NCBI RefSeq assembly: GCF_000690055.1
Contig: NZ_JJNZ01000028.1
Coordinates: forward strand, 1 to 64,000
Origin: Pseudoalteromonas fuliginea
GTDB lineage: Bacteria; Pseudomonadota; Gammaproteobacteria; Enterobacterales; Alteromonadaceae
Length of the DNA: 64,000 nucleotides
Direction: 5' to 3'
Part shown: positions 26,401 through 35,914 of the stretch, piece by piece
How the letters are laid out: every line of letters starts with the position of its first letter
How positions within the stretch are numbered: the first letter of the stretch is position 1
Notes under the pieces: model-generated
Told to the model about the DNA's origin: nothing
What the model saw: only the letters and a program-made list of their open reading frames with translations
Database searches by the model: none
Made by a program: the position numbers and the translations under genes

Positions 26401-26494
26401 TCAATGGTCTGACCAACTTAATTGTCATTGCAATTAAACTTCTAACAATGATAATGACAGATCATAACTTAAGACTCCGTTAAAGCTTGGAAAT

Positions 26495-28189
26495 ATGACA
26501 ACAAATACTGATCCTAACTACTTATATATTCATCATTCTGGCCCTGGCCTAATTGAAACGCCGCTATTAAACAAAGGCAGTGCCTTTAGTAAAAAAGAAC
26601 GCGAAAATTTCAATCTTGCTGGTTTACTTCCTCCACGCTTTGAAACAATTGAAGAGCAAGTGGAGCGTTGTTATCAGCAGTATTCTAGCTTTACCGAAAA
26701 TTTGAATAAGCACATTTACCTACGTGCAATCCAAGATAACAACGAAACACTGTACTACCGTTTAGTGCGTGACCATCTTGAAGAGATGATGCCTATTATT
26801 TATACGCCTACAGTTGGCGACGCTTGTGAAAAGTTTTCAGACATTTATCGCAGTGCACGTGGCTTATTTATTTCGTACGAAGACCGTTTTCAAATTGATG
26901 ACATTTTACGCAACGCTACTAAAGGTAAAGTAAAAGTTATTGTTGTTACCGATGGCGAACGTATTTTAGGCCTAGGCGATCAGGGGATTGGTGGCATGGG
27001 TATCCCAATTGGTAAATTGTCACTTTACACAGCGTGTGGTGGTATAAGCCCAGCATACACATTACCTGTAATGCTTGATGTAGGTACTAATAACGAAAAG
27101 CTTTTGAACGATCCTATGTATATGGGCGCACGCCATAAGCGTATTGCTCAAGACGAATACGATGAGTTTTTAGATTTATTCATTAAAGCGGTTAAACGTC
27201 GCTGGCCAAATGTATTGCTGCAGTTTGAGGATTTTGCACAGCCAAATGCAATGCCATTACTTAAGCGCTACCGCAATGAAATTTGTAGCTTTAATGATGA
27301 TATTCAAGGTACGGCGGCTGTAACGGTTGGTTCTTTACTTGCTGCGTGTCGCGTTAAAAATTCAACACTGAGCCAGCAAAAAGTGGTATTTGTTGGTGCT
27401 GGTTCTGCTGGTTGTGGTATTGCTGAGCAAATTATTAGCCAAATGGTTTTTGAAGGCATTACGGAAGCACAAGCGCGTAGCCAAGTATTTATGGTTGACC
27501 GTTTTGGCTTGCTTAGTGAAGGTATGGAAGGCTTACGCGACTTCCAACAAGCACTTGCACAACCTAAAGGCTCGTTAAGTGATTGGACTTACAGCGGTGA
27601 ATACGCATCACTTCTTGATGTGATGCACTGTGCAGAACCTGATATTTTAATTGGTGTTTCAGGCCAACCAGGTTTATTTACCGAGCAGGTAATTCGTGCA
27701 ATGCACGCAGGTTGTGAGCAACCTATTATTTTCCCATTAAGTAACCCATCTAAGCAGGTAGAAGCATACCCAGAAGATGTAATTAAATGGACAGATGGTA
27801 AAGCGCTTGTTGCAACCGGTAGCCCATTTGCACCCGTTGAGTACAATGGCGAAACGTTCCCAATTCCACAATGTAACAACAGTTATATATTCCCAGGTAT
27901 TGGCTTAGGGGTTATTGCCGCTAAAGCAACGCGTATTACGGATGCAATGTTAAGTGTGTCTAGTGAAATGCTTGCAGAGTCGTCGCCGCGTGCCAATACA
28001 GGTAAAGGTAGTTTGTTACCTGCGCTTACTGAAATTGAAACGCTAAGTAAACGTATTGCATTTGCTATTGCTAAAAAAGCGATTGAAGAAGGTGTTGCAC
28101 TTGAGATCACTGATGATGCTTTATGGGCCGCAATAGACAAAAATTACTGGTTACCAAAATACCGTAACTATAAGCGTTGTAGTGTTTAA
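26495..28189 (+). CDS. maeA: NAD-dependent malic enzyme
   Basis: The 564-residue enzyme decarboxylates malate to pyruvate with NAD reduction. It belongs to the long (E. coli SfcA/MaeA) type: [25 protein letters not shown] at the N-terminus, [13 protein letters not shown] with the catalytic Tyr, [21 protein letters not shown], the metal-binding [10 protein letters not shown] and [13 protein letters not shown], and the nucleotide-binding [15 protein letters not shown]. These show a complete active enzyme. TTGGAAAT precedes the ATG. It is monocistronic, with a strong terminator 57 bases downstream. Confidence 0.96.
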   Translation: MTTNTDPNYLYIHHSGPGLIETPLLNKGSAFSKKERENFNLAGLLPPRFETIEEQVERCYQQYSSFTENLNKHIYLRAIQDNNETLYYRLVRDHLEEMMPIIYTPTVGDACEKFSDIYRSARGLFISYEDRFQIDDILRNATKGKVKVIVVTDGERILGLGDQGIGGMGIPIGKLSLYTACGGISPAYTLPVMLDVGTNNEKLLNDPMYMGARHKRIAQDEYDEFLDLFIKAVKRRWPNVLLQFEDFAQPNAMPLLKRYRNEICSFNDDIQGTAAVTVGSLLAACRVKNSTLSQQKVVFVGAGSAGCGIAEQIISQMVFEGITEAQARSQVFMVDRFGLLSEGMEGLRDFQQALAQPKGSLSDWTYSGEYASLLDVMHCAEPDILIGVSGQPGLFTEQVIRAMHAGCEQPIIFPLSNPSKQVEAYPEDVIKWTDGKALVATGSPFAPVEYNGETFPIPQCNNSYIFPGIGLGVIAAKATRITDAMLSVSSEMLAESSPRANTGKGSLLPALTEIETLSKRIAFAIAKKAIEEGVALEITDDALWAAIDKNYWLPKYRNYKRCSV

Positions 28190-28245
28190 TTAGGTTTATA
28201 CATAATTAAAAATAAATAACGTTGTAGGCACAGTTACAATGCTTA

Positions 28246-28276
28246 ACAAAAAAACAGGCAAATGCCTGTTTTTTTG
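28246..28276 (+). terminator. Terminator of maeA
   Basis: AAAAAAACAGGC, loop AAAT, GCCTGTTTTTTT. Confidence 0.9.
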
Positions 28277-28344
28277 TGCTTGTTCATATTTAATTAACCG
28301 CGTACGGTGTTTACTGGGTTTAACAAAATTAAAGGATCGACTTA

Positions 28345-29070
28345 ATGAAAACTCTTACCCTTGTTTTAGGTAGCGCGCTGGCTTTAAATGTACTTAGCTT
28401 TGATTCACTTGCTGCAGCTACTCCCGATGCCCCTCATATTTACGTAAAGGGCGAAGCCACTCTTACCACAATGCCGGATTACGTACAGCTTAGTGTAGGT
28501 ATTACCGAAGTTGATAAGGACTTAATTGCAGCTAAAAATAAAACCGATTTAACCATCGCTAAAGCAATTAAGCTCGTAAAAGAAGTAGGGGTTAGAGAAG
28601 GTGATATAAATGCTGGGCAAATTTCAATAAACCGTGATAGTCAATATAACCGCACAACCGGTAATCAAGACTTTAAAGGCTTCAAAGTTTCTCGCACATT
28701 AACGGTAAAACTCAGCGATATAAATAAATACCCAGAGTTACTACAAAGCTTAGTTAACAACGGAATTAACGAAATTAATCAAACGCAATTTTTAGCAAGT
28801 AACTACAGCGAACTACATAAAAAAGCGCAAAAATTAGCAATAAAAGATGCACGCGATGCGGCAAAAGAATTTAGTGAAGATTATGGCGTTGACTTAAAAG
28901 GATTGTACAGCGCATCACTAAGTCCACTTAATGTGCAGTCGCAGCCGTACATGCGCGCAGAAAAAGTAATGATGGCTGATAGCGCACCAAGTAACTATGT
29001 ACCTGATGCCTACCATGCTGGAGAGATTAAAGTAACAGCTTCAAGCTACGCTGTTTACTACATAGATTAA
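28345..29070 (+). CDS. SIMPL-domain periplasmic protein (DUF541, YggE-like)
   Basis: The 241-residue protein has a signal peptide (MKTLTLVLGSALALNVLSFDSLAAA). The SIMPL domain covers nearly the whole mature chain, with HIYVKGEATLTTMPDYVQLSVGI at its start, the central YNRTTGNQDFKGFKVSRTLTVKL block and NYSELHKKAQKLAIKDARDAA. Homologues such as YggE are linked to oxidative-stress tolerance, but the biochemical role is not known. AAAGGATC is upstream. It converges on the DUF2254 gene with only three bases between stops and no visible terminator. Confidence 0.88.
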   Translation: MKTLTLVLGSALALNVLSFDSLAAATPDAPHIYVKGEATLTTMPDYVQLSVGITEVDKDLIAAKNKTDLTIAKAIKLVKEVGVREGDINAGQISINRDSQYNRTTGNQDFKGFKVSRTLTVKLSDINKYPELLQSLVNNGINEINQTQFLASNYSELHKKAQKLAIKDARDAAKEFSEDYGVDLKGLYSASLSPLNVQSQPYMRAEKVMMADSAPSNYVPDAYHAGEIKVTASSYAVYYID

Positions 29071-29073
29071 ACT

Positions 29074-30426
29074 TTATTTTTGGTGGTGCTCAAAACGTGC
29101 CACCAACTTCTCACCTTGCTCTTGGCTAATACGCGCTATTGAGTTAAGCATATTAGTTACTTCGCGTCTGTCGTATTCATTAGTTACATGTTCATTTATG
29201 TCATCAACAATTGCATTTAAATAATTAAATAAACTGTTGCGTGCATCGGTATCTTTATGGGCAACAAACAAAATGTTTTTAAACGCCTCAAGCACGTTTG
29301 TCATTACGTATGCATCGCCTTTGGCGTAATTACGCAGCGGTGTAAAGTTGTCGTGTAATAATTCGTCAAAGCTTGTTTCATGAAGGTATAGCAATGGGGC
29401 ATTGTCACTGTGCTTAAACGAGTAGTTAATATCGTTAATTGAAAGCCTTTGAATAAGTAAAATGCTCAGCATATAAATTGATTTAACCGCAGTACCTGGA
29501 TCGTTTATGCCTGGGCTCATTGCTTTAACCGCAATTTCTGATATTTGCGTCAACCCATAACGATAATGATCGCTAATGTATTCTTCTATATAAAAAATAA
29601 AGCAGTCGAGAATTTTATTTATCAGCGCTTCATCGTTTGCTATATCTTTATTACATTTTAAAAACGGGTAACCTTTAACTGTAAAATAACCTTGGTTAAC
29701 AGAGATATATACCTTTATATCTTGCTCTGCCAAAATGGCACACAGCTTATCGGTATGTACGCCTTTATAATATCCCTCTGTTTTACTGACAACAGAGTGC
29801 CACTTGCTAAAGTCTGGAAAGTCTTCAACTGGGTGATCTGATTGCCTTTGTATTATTGTTTTAATTTCGTTTTTAGTTTGGCTAAATAAGCCATTTAACA
29901 CATTATCAACCTGAATAGCACGAGAGATTGAATGTATAAAAAATACAAATAAACCTAATGAAATCAAGCCAAAAATAAGTGCGAATAACACACCAATTGA
30001 AGGAATTGCCGTACTGCCACCATCAAGCTTATTAATATTTATAAGCATAATAATTGAGTAAATTATGCTGCCTAAATAAAAGCCCAAAACCATTTGGTGT
30101 GATTTACGCGTAATAAGCCCTGGCACTACGCGAGGCGATAAACTCGCACTGGCCGAATTTAAAACAACCATTACCATCGAAAAACTAAACACGGTAAGCG
30201 AAATAATACTGCCTGCTAAAGTGCTTAAAATAGTACGCGCGTTTTCGGCGCTATCAACAAGTACAACCGATATAAACGATTTTAGCTGCTCAATAGGGGC
30301 TAAATATTCAACCGACATAGTTATAATGGCAAATACTAAAAAGCCCACTGAAAGCATAGAAGGGTAAAAGCCAATACTGTTAATCATTTCACGGTAACTG
30401 TCGGCTACTTTGCGAGGTACAAACAT
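29074..30426 (-). CDS. DUF2254-family inner-membrane protein
   Basis: The 450-residue protein has four membrane segments in its first 180 residues (PSMLSVGFLVFAIITM, GSIISLTVFSFSMVMVVL, MVLGFYLGSIIYSIIMLI, VLFALIFGLISLGLFVFFI) and a soluble C-terminal domain of 260 residues. The motifs STLAGSIISLTVFSFSMVMV, SPRVVPGLI and the later KAMSPGINDPGTAVKSI identify DUF2254. Its function is unknown; the architecture resembles small channels with a cytoplasmic gate, which is only an impression. AAGGA precedes the start. Monocistronic. Confidence 0.85.
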   Translation of the reverse strand: MFVPRKVADSYREMINSIGFYPSMLSVGFLVFAIITMSVEYLAPIEQLKSFISVVLVDSAENARTILSTLAGSIISLTVFSFSMVMVVLNSASASLSPRVVPGLITRKSHQMVLGFYLGSIIYSIIMLININKLDGGSTAIPSIGVLFALIFGLISLGLFVFFIHSISRAIQVDNVLNGLFSQTKNEIKTIIQRQSDHPVEDFPDFSKWHSVVSKTEGYYKGVHTDKLCAILAEQDIKVYISVNQGYFTVKGYPFLKCNKDIANDEALINKILDCFIFYIEEYISDHYRYGLTQISEIAVKAMSPGINDPGTAVKSIYMLSILLIQRLSINDINYSFKHSDNAPLLYLHETSFDELLHDNFTPLRNYAKGDAYVMTNVLEAFKNILFVAHKDTDARNSLFNYLNAIVDDINEHVTNEYDRREVTNMLNSIARISQEQGEKLVARFEHHQK

Positions 30427-30578
30427 AAAATCCTTATGTAATTTTCTACTTACTTAATACCCTTAGCTTAGCATAGGCATTTATTAAACTTCTGATAATG
30501 CTGCTCAAATTTATATGTTATTATCACGCCCACAATAATAAAGCGCATGCTTATGCGATAAAATAACAGGAAAACGCC

Positions 30579-30950
30579 ATGATCATTTCAACTTATGCTG
30601 CATTACTTGCATTGTTTTACATTTATTTGAGCTTTAACGTAATAAAAGTGCGCCGCGCGGAGCAGATATCACTTGGTGATAGTGGTAACGCAACGCTGCA
30701 ACGTGCTGTGCGTGCCCATGCTAACTTTATGGAGTACGTGCCAATTGCTTTAATTTTACTTTTTTTGGCAGAATACCAAGGGCTTGCTAGCCATTACTGT
30801 CATATATTAGGTGGTGCGTTATTAATAGGGCGTGTGTTTCAAAATATAGGCATAGTAGAAAAAAACCTGAAATATCGCCAAATTGGTACTATTGCGACAT
30901 TTTTAGTGATTATTGTTAGCGCCTTTGTATTGCTAGTAACACGTGGCTAA
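30579..30950 (+). CDS. MAPEG-family membrane protein
   Basis: This 123-residue, four-helix protein is of the membrane-associated eicosanoid/glutathione family (YecN-like). The conserved core is RRAEQISLGDSGNATLQRAVRAHANFMEYVPIALILLFLAE, where Arg, Asn and Glu line the glutathione site in the family. Whether this bacterial member binds glutathione is untested. AGGAAAACGCC precedes the ATG. The sulfotransferase gene begins 15 bases after its stop, so the two are probably co-transcribed. Confidence 0.88.
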   Translation: MIISTYAALLALFYIYLSFNVIKVRRAEQISLGDSGNATLQRAVRAHANFMEYVPIALILLFLAEYQGLASHYCHILGGALLIGRVFQNIGIVEKNLKYRQIGTIATFLVIIVSAFVLLVTRG

Positions 30951-30964
30951 TTAAAGAAAAGTTA

Positions 30965-31597
30965 ATGAGCAAAATATTTATAATAGGTTTACCGCGTACC
31001 GGCACAACCAGTGTGTGCCACGCATTTTTAGAGCTCGGTATTACAACGGCGCATACCGCGTATACTAATGCCTGTTTTGAAAATGCCAGCGCAATTGCCG
31101 ACACTCCCATATTTAACGATTTTAAAGCGCTTGATATTCATTATCCAAACTCTAAGTTTATTTATTTAGAGCGCGAATTGAGTGCGTGGCTTGCATCAAT
31201 AAAGCAACTTTTAACGCGTATGCACACTAATTTAACGCGCGGCGACGGGGGCTTTAATATTCATATAAAACGCTGTTATTTAAACACATTTAGTGAGCTT
31301 TCGCTTAATAATATTAGCGACGATAGTTATTTAACTCACTGCTATAAAACACATTTTAATGACGCTCAAACGTACTTTAATAACCGCGACAACGATTTTT
31401 TATCCATTGATATAGCAAAACCAGAAAGCTACAAAAAGTTATGCAACTTTTTAGCATTAAAAAGTGATAAAACTGATTTTGAAAAAATGAATATGGGCGG
31501 CAAAGTCACCGCATGGAACGATATTAAACACCCGTTAAAAGTTGAATCTACGGCTAAAGGGCGCATAGATAAATTACTGCCTTACAAGATTTTTTAA
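30965..31597 (+). CDS. Sulfotransferase-family protein
   Basis: The 210-residue protein opens with KIFIIGLPRTGTTSVCHAFLELG, the 5'-phosphosulfate-binding loop of PAPS-dependent sulfotransferases. FIYLERELSAWLASIKQL matches the 3'-phosphate-binding segment (usually xxRNPxxxxxS). A further short block near residue 160 (DFLSIDIAKPESYKKLCNFLAL) resembles the end of the fold. The acceptor is unknown. It lies between a MAPEG protein and miaE and is shorter than typical members but looks complete. Confidence 0.78.
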   Translation: MSKIFIIGLPRTGTTSVCHAFLELGITTAHTAYTNACFENASAIADTPIFNDFKALDIHYPNSKFIYLERELSAWLASIKQLLTRMHTNLTRGDGGFNIHIKRCYLNTFSELSLNNISDDSYLTHCYKTHFNDAQTYFNNRDNDFLSIDIAKPESYKKLCNFLALKSDKTDFEKMNMGGKVTAWNDIKHPLKVESTAKGRIDKLLPYKIF

Positions 31598-31645
31598 ATC
31601 AAATACGTTAAAATCCCCCGCATTATTATTTAAGTTGTATAGAAC

Positions 31646-32218
31646 ATGTTTGAATTAAAATATCACACCCCATTTGAATGGACCGAAGTTGTCCTTGCTG
31701 ACTTTAATACTTTTTTACAAGATCACGCCGCTGCAGAAAAAAAAGCATCGGGTATGGCTATGTCTATGCTTTCGCATTATCCAGACAAACGTAAATTAGT
31801 AAAAGCTATGACCGACTTAGCGCTAGAAGAATTAATACATTTTAAACAAGTACTTAAATTACTTTTAGAGCGTGATGTAAACTTAGGCGATGACAAAAAA
31901 GATCCGTATATAAAACAAATTCGTGCACTGTTTAGACATGGTCGTGATGGTTTTTTAATGGACCGATTACTGGTTGGCGGTGTAATTGAAGCAAGAGGGC
32001 ACGAGCGTTTTTCTTTAGTTGCACAAGCACTTCCTGAGGGTAAAGAAAAAGACTTTTATGTTGCTATCGCTAAATCAGAAGAAAAGCATAAAAATCTTTT
32101 TGTTGAACTTGCTTACGAGTACTTCGAAAAAGAGGAAGTGGATATACGTTTAGAAGAATTGCTTATAGCTGAAGCTAAAATCTGTAAAAGCATCCCGTTC
32201 ACGGCAGCACTGCATTAA
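31646..32218 (+). CDS. miaE: tRNA-(ms2io6A)-hydroxylase
   Basis: MiaE is a non-haem diiron monooxygenase that hydroxylates the isopentenyl group of ms2i6A37 in tRNA. The 190-residue protein contains the diiron ligands in DHAAAEKKASGMAM, LALEELIHFKQVL (E-xx-H), GVIEARGHERF (E-xxx-H) and KSEEKHKNLFVEL (E-xx-H), in the expected ferritin-like order. The length is as in Salmonella MiaE (about 190-270). Weak ribosome binding site (TATAGAAC). Confidence 0.93.
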   Translation: MFELKYHTPFEWTEVVLADFNTFLQDHAAAEKKASGMAMSMLSHYPDKRKLVKAMTDLALEELIHFKQVLKLLLERDVNLGDDKKDPYIKQIRALFRHGRDGFLMDRLLVGGVIEARGHERFSLVAQALPEGKEKDFYVAIAKSEEKHKNLFVELAYEYFEKEEVDIRLEELLIAEAKICKSIPFTAALH

Positions 32219-32551
32219 AACTATTTTAGTTAAACTGTAAAACATAGATAATCAAGTCTGTGTTTTACTTCCTATACAGTAAAAACACCCGCCTTTCTGA
32301 ACCTCACGGATAACAGCTTAATAAAATTAATTTTGCATCGCAATTTGCTAATCACAATTAAAAATCTTATTGAGCAGTAAATAAGTTACTAATTTTAAAC
32401 ATAAATTACTTGGGCCAATAATTGCTTTATATAAAGAACAGTGGTTATATATTATTAAGTAAATTCTTCAAGCTGCCGATATATACCTACATAGTAAGTA
32501 ATTAATTTTATATAAGTTACAAACTCAAAAAATACTAGGGGTAAATTATCA
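32219..32551. other. AT-rich intergenic gap
   Basis: It holds a weak stem (GTAAAACA and TGTTTTAC, 32237-32268) after miaE that may act as a terminator, and otherwise AT-rich DNA upstream of the receiver gene. A minus-strand frame at 32455-32658 overlaps the receiver gene and is not supported. Confidence 0.45.
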
Positions 32552-32998
32552 ATGTCATCAGAAAGTAATGTTAAAGAGTTTGTAAAACCAAAGCCAGCTA
32601 ATAAAGCGATGCCGAATAACATTTCCTCCATAACACAAAGCCAAAATAAACTTATCAATGTATTGTTGGTAGATGACGATCTTTTAATTGAGATTGTTAT
32701 AAAAAAAATGCTTGAAGATGAATGTTTTAACGTTGATTTTGCTTCAAGTGCGGCAGAAGCACTTATTATGGTTTCACAAAATAATTATGACATTATTTTA
32801 ATGGATATAATTATGCCTGAATTTACGGGCACAGATGCGATGCTAAAAATAAGAAAGCACATTGATAAAACCACAACAAAAATTATTGCACATACTTTTA
32901 GTGAAAATAAATATATTAATTTAGGTTTTGATGGCCAATTATTAAAACCAGTTAAAAAAAATGTGCTTATTGAAAATATTAAATCCTTATTGGACTGA
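32552..32998 (+). CDS. Stand-alone response-regulator receiver protein
   Basis: The 148-residue protein has a 35-residue polar N-terminal extension, then a CheY-like receiver domain: acidic triad D41-D42-D43 (LLVDDDLL), phosphorylated D85 (ILMDIIMPEF), switch T115 (AHTFSE) and K132 (LLKPVKK). There is no output domain. No histidine kinase is nearby, so it is an orphan, possibly acting in a phosphorelay or by protein contact. AGGGG stands 12 bases before the ATG, rather far. Flanked on both sides by long AT-rich spacers and followed by two hairpin terminators. Confidence 0.85.
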   Translation: MSSESNVKEFVKPKPANKAMPNNISSITQSQNKLINVLLVDDDLLIEIVIKKMLEDECFNVDFASSAAEALIMVSQNNYDIILMDIIMPEFTGTDAMLKIRKHIDKTTTKIIAHTFSENKYINLGFDGQLLKPVKKNVLIENIKSLLD

Positions 32999-33004
32999 TT
33001 TATA

Positions 33005-33032
33005 AAAAACAGTAGGGCGGTTCACTGTTTTT
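33005..33032 (+). terminator. Terminator of the receiver gene
   Basis: AAAAACAGT and ACTGTTTTT form a stem with a 10-base loop, followed by ATTTAT. Confidence 0.7.
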
Positions 33033-33068
33033 ATTTATAGCTTACTAAAAACTTAAATTGTAATTTTC

Positions 33069-33096
33069 AAAGCGCTAATATTTATTTAGCGCTTTT
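33069..33096. terminator. Second hairpin after the receiver gene
   Basis: AAAGCGCTAA, loop TATTTAT, TTAGCGCTTT: a perfect 10-bp stem with T-ends on both strands. Confidence 0.55.
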
Positions 33097-33457
33097 GTGT
33101 ATATGAACCTTTAATTTATTTAAACTTGTAAAAATCCTTTAATAAGAATAATTACTTCAAATTATTCCTTTAAAGTATTAGCAACTTCGCTTTTGTAATT
33201 GTTGCAAATATAAGAGCAAACGTTTCACACTTCTTAAAGTGGTTTAACAATCACAATTATCAAACTCTATAATAATAAAAAACAAATAAACTTATTTAGC
33301 CTAAAGCCCAGGTATCACAAGGGTTTGACTTTAAATTATTATAATTTTTTAATAACTAATAAATGCTCATCTTGGGATGGAATTTGCTTTATAAGGCTAT
33401 ATTCAAATTTTATAGTTTAATAAACATTATAATTTTTTAAATTAACGAGGCACAAGC

Positions 33458-34282
33458 ATGAGCAAAACACAGTACGTTACAGTAGAAGGTCATCAAATTG
33501 CTTATCAAGAAATGGGACAAGGAACACCTTTATTATTGATACACGGTATTCCGACTAATAAATTTTTATGGCGAAATGTGATGCCAAAACTTGCATCAAA
33601 ATATCGAGTAATAGCGCCTGATTTACTAAACTTTGGTGAATCTGATATGCCAATTAACACCGATGTTTCTATAAATGCGCAATGTAGAATAATGTGTAAG
33701 TTTATGGAAGAACTCGGTATTTCTAAAGTTAATATAGCTGCACATGATATTGGTGGTGGTGTTGCTCAATTAATGGCTGTAAATCATCCAGATAAAGTAA
33801 ACGGGTTGGTTTTACTTGATAGTGTATGTTTTGATTCTTGGCCAATACCAGAATTTGAACCTTTACTAGAACCAGGCGTAGAAGAAAAAACATCTGTAGA
33901 TGAATTTGTTGATACATTAAGAGATTTCATGCCCAAAGGCGTTTACGACTCGAACGTAATGACTGAAGAGTTGATGAAAATATACTTAACACCATGGAGT
34001 AATGAAAAAGGAAAAGCCGCTTTATTTAGTAACATGCGCAGGCTCAATAAAGAATATACCGAAGCTATTACAGGCGATCTTAAAAGCTTACCTCATGAAA
34101 CACTCATAATATGGGGTAAAGAAGACGAGTTTCAAAAGCCAAAGTATGCACCAATGTTAGAAGAAGCAATTCCAAATTCGTCATTGGTTTGGATAGATAA
34201 AGCCGCACACTGGGTTGTAGACGAACATCCAGATAAAGTGTCTGAGCTTATTAGTGAATTTATGAATGATAAAACATTCTAG
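33458..34282 (+). CDS. Alpha/beta hydrolase, haloalkane-dehalogenase-like
   Basis: The 274-residue cytoplasmic enzyme has the family's N-terminal LLLIHGIPTNKFLWRNVMP (oxyanion HG), YRVIAPDLLNFGESDMP, and AAHDIGGGVAQLM, in which the nucleophile is Asp rather than Ser, as in dehalogenases and epoxide hydrolases. The catalytic His is in DKAAHWVVDEHPDKVSELI. The acid and halide-stabilising residues cannot be assigned by eye. It may be a dehalogenase or a C-C bond hydrolase. ACGAGGC precedes the ATG; monocistronic with a terminator at 34367-34405. Confidence 0.82.
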   Translation: MSKTQYVTVEGHQIAYQEMGQGTPLLLIHGIPTNKFLWRNVMPKLASKYRVIAPDLLNFGESDMPINTDVSINAQCRIMCKFMEELGISKVNIAAHDIGGGVAQLMAVNHPDKVNGLVLLDSVCFDSWPIPEFEPLLEPGVEEKTSVDEFVDTLRDFMPKGVYDSNVMTEELMKIYLTPWSNEKGKAALFSNMRRLNKEYTEAITGDLKSLPHETLIIWGKEDEFQKPKYAPMLEEAIPNSSLVWIDKAAHWVVDEHPDKVSELISEFMNDKTF

Positions 34283-34706
34283 TGAATTACCAGGTTTGTT
34301 AAAAAAGCTTTTTATTTCAATATGTTAGGTTTTATTGAGTAAAGTAGCGATTAGACAATCATTGTAATACCGCTTGATTATATTAATAACCAAGCGGTAT
34401 TTTTATATGTTTAAGTAACAAATAGCGTAAAGTGGCAAAAACATTAATTTTTAAAATAAGTAGGTTAATGCTTATTAAACAGTCAAAATATCGCGTTTAT
34501 ACGTTAATTAATGAAGGTGAGTAACTTGGTTATGTATTTATTTATGCTATTTAACATAATATAAATTATAGGTAGTTAATGTATATATATAGAAAGAGCG
34601 CTTAAATGCGCCCTTGCTATGTCCAATACTAGACGGTATCGGACATTAAGTGATTTTATTACAATAACAGGTATTATTAATACAGATAATTTATTTCTCA
34701 ATTTGT
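34283..34706. other. Intergenic gap between convergent hydrolase and sorC genes
   Basis: It contains a plus-strand terminator (34367-34405), a hairpin TGTCC/ATAC and GTAT/GGACA at 34620-34645, and a GCGC stem with T-run on the minus strand at 34591-34613 that may end the sorC transcript. No gene is seen. Confidence 0.5.
34367..34405 (+). terminator. Terminator of the alpha/beta-hydrolase gene
   Basis: AATACCGCTTG and CAAGCGGTATT are perfect 11-bp arms, followed by TTTAT. Confidence 0.82.
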
Positions 34707-35666
34707 TTAATCAATACTTAATAAACGCTCAGCTGTATATTCGTTAGTGATTAATCCACTGATCATGTTTGACCTTACTGCGCCCAAAATGGCTAACACT
34801 TTTTCTTCACCAGCAGCTATCGCATAAATCTGTTTGTTAGCATTTGTTTTTAATGGCGTACTTGCTACACGCTGATTAACTGTGCAATCTAAAAGCTTAC
34901 CGTTTTTATCAAACACCCAACTAATCATTTCACCAACAGCACCAAGATCTTGTAACTCTTTAAGTTCTTGCGCATCAATAAAACCATCTATATGTAATGG
35001 CGACTTTTCACCTAAGCTACCAATACCCACAAATGTTACATCGGCATCTTTAGCGAGTTTTAAATTACCGGTAATATTTTGTTGTGCGTGTAACTGTTCT
35101 TTTTCTTCAATGCTTCTGGGTAAAACTGGCAATGGCATTGGGTAATGTTTTGCATTGGTGTGTTCGGCCATTCTTACTACAACATCATAAGGTGAAGCCG
35201 ATCCATCCAAAGCCATATTACCTAGCATGGCTACAATTTTATGTTGCGGACAATCGACGGTTCTTAGTTCATCTACACATGAACGTAAAACTCGACCGGT
35301 TCCCATAGCAAGTACTTTGGGTTGTTCTGATTTTAAATGACGTTCTATTTCTGCCGCGCCAGCTTGAGCCAAACCTAATGTAGATGATGGTTCAGATGGA
35401 TCGCTCGGTACAACTTCACACGAATCTAACCCAAAACGGCTTTTTAATTTTTCGGCCAAATCCATACATTTAGCAATCGGGTGGTCAAGTCTAACTTTAA
35501 TTAATCCTTGGCTCACAGATAATGCGACCATTCTTTGTGCAGATTGGCGAGATATATTTAGCTTTTTAGCAATTTCATCTTGTGTGTTACCGCCAACATA
35601 ATATAACCACCCTGCTCTGGCTGCATCATCTAGCTTTCTAATTTCTGTATTTGATAGCTTTACCAC
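34707..35666 (-). CDS. SorC/DeoR-like sugar-responsive transcriptional regulator
   Basis: This 319-residue regulator has an N-terminal helix-turn-helix (GNTQDEIAKKLNISRQSAQRMVALSVSQGLI) and a C-terminal SorC sugar-binding domain of the phosphosugar-isomerase fold (VLAMGTGRVLRSCVDEL, VTFVGIGSLG, GAVGEMISWVFD). The family senses phosphorylated or free polyols. It starts with GTG at 35666, supported by AGAGG five bases upstream. It is followed on the same strand by the transporter operon, 250 bp away, and is the likely local regulator of it. Confidence 0.88.
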   Translation of the reverse strand: MVKLSNTEIRKLDDAARAGWLYYVGGNTQDEIAKKLNISRQSAQRMVALSVSQGLIKVRLDHPIAKCMDLAEKLKSRFGLDSCEVVPSDPSEPSSTLGLAQAGAAEIERHLKSEQPKVLAMGTGRVLRSCVDELRTVDCPQHKIVAMLGNMALDGSASPYDVVVRMAEHTNAKHYPMPLPVLPRSIEEKEQLHAQQNITGNLKLAKDADVTFVGIGSLGEKSPLHIDGFIDAQELKELQDLGAVGEMISWVFDKNGKLLDCTVNQRVASTPLKTNANKQIYAIAAGEEKVLAILGAVRSNMISGLITNEYTAERLLSID

Positions 35667-35867
35667 GTAAACCTCTTAAAATAGAAGGAAAACTAAGTCC
35701 TTATTTTCATTACATAATTTCAATTATATGTGCTGCTATATAAATTATTTTATTAATTTTGGAGTATCTATTTATTAATAACGTTTTTGTTATTTATAGT
35801 TATAAATATACCATTCCTTAATAAAAAATACCTAGGTTTCATAGGATTATGTAATTAGAATTTAGTT

Positions 35868-35893
35868 AATAGCACCATTATAAAGGTGCTATT
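35868..35893 (-). terminator. Terminator of the polyol transporter operon
   Basis: AATAGCACC and GGTGCTATT form a 9-bp stem with an 8-base loop, 22 bases after the ATPase stop on the minus strand. The T-run is weak. Confidence 0.6.
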
Positions 35894-35914
35894 TAAGGTA
35901 ATTAAAGATTGGCT

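Larger units (their letters stand above)
32999..33457. other. AT-rich gap with tandem terminators
   Basis: After the receiver gene lie AAAAACAGT/ACTGTTTTT (33005-33032) and AAAGCGCTAA/TTAGCGCTTT (33069-33095). The rest, to the alpha/beta-hydrolase gene, is extremely AT-rich with no gene seen. Confidence 0.55.

Noticed and set aside
26441..26466. AT-rich site resembling a Fur box before maeA (ATGATAATGA)
   Set aside because: By hand only about 11 of 19 positions match, too few, and malic enzyme is not a typical Fur target.
32455..32658. 67-codon minus-strand frame before the receiver gene
   Set aside because: Antisense shadow of the receiver N-terminus, no support.
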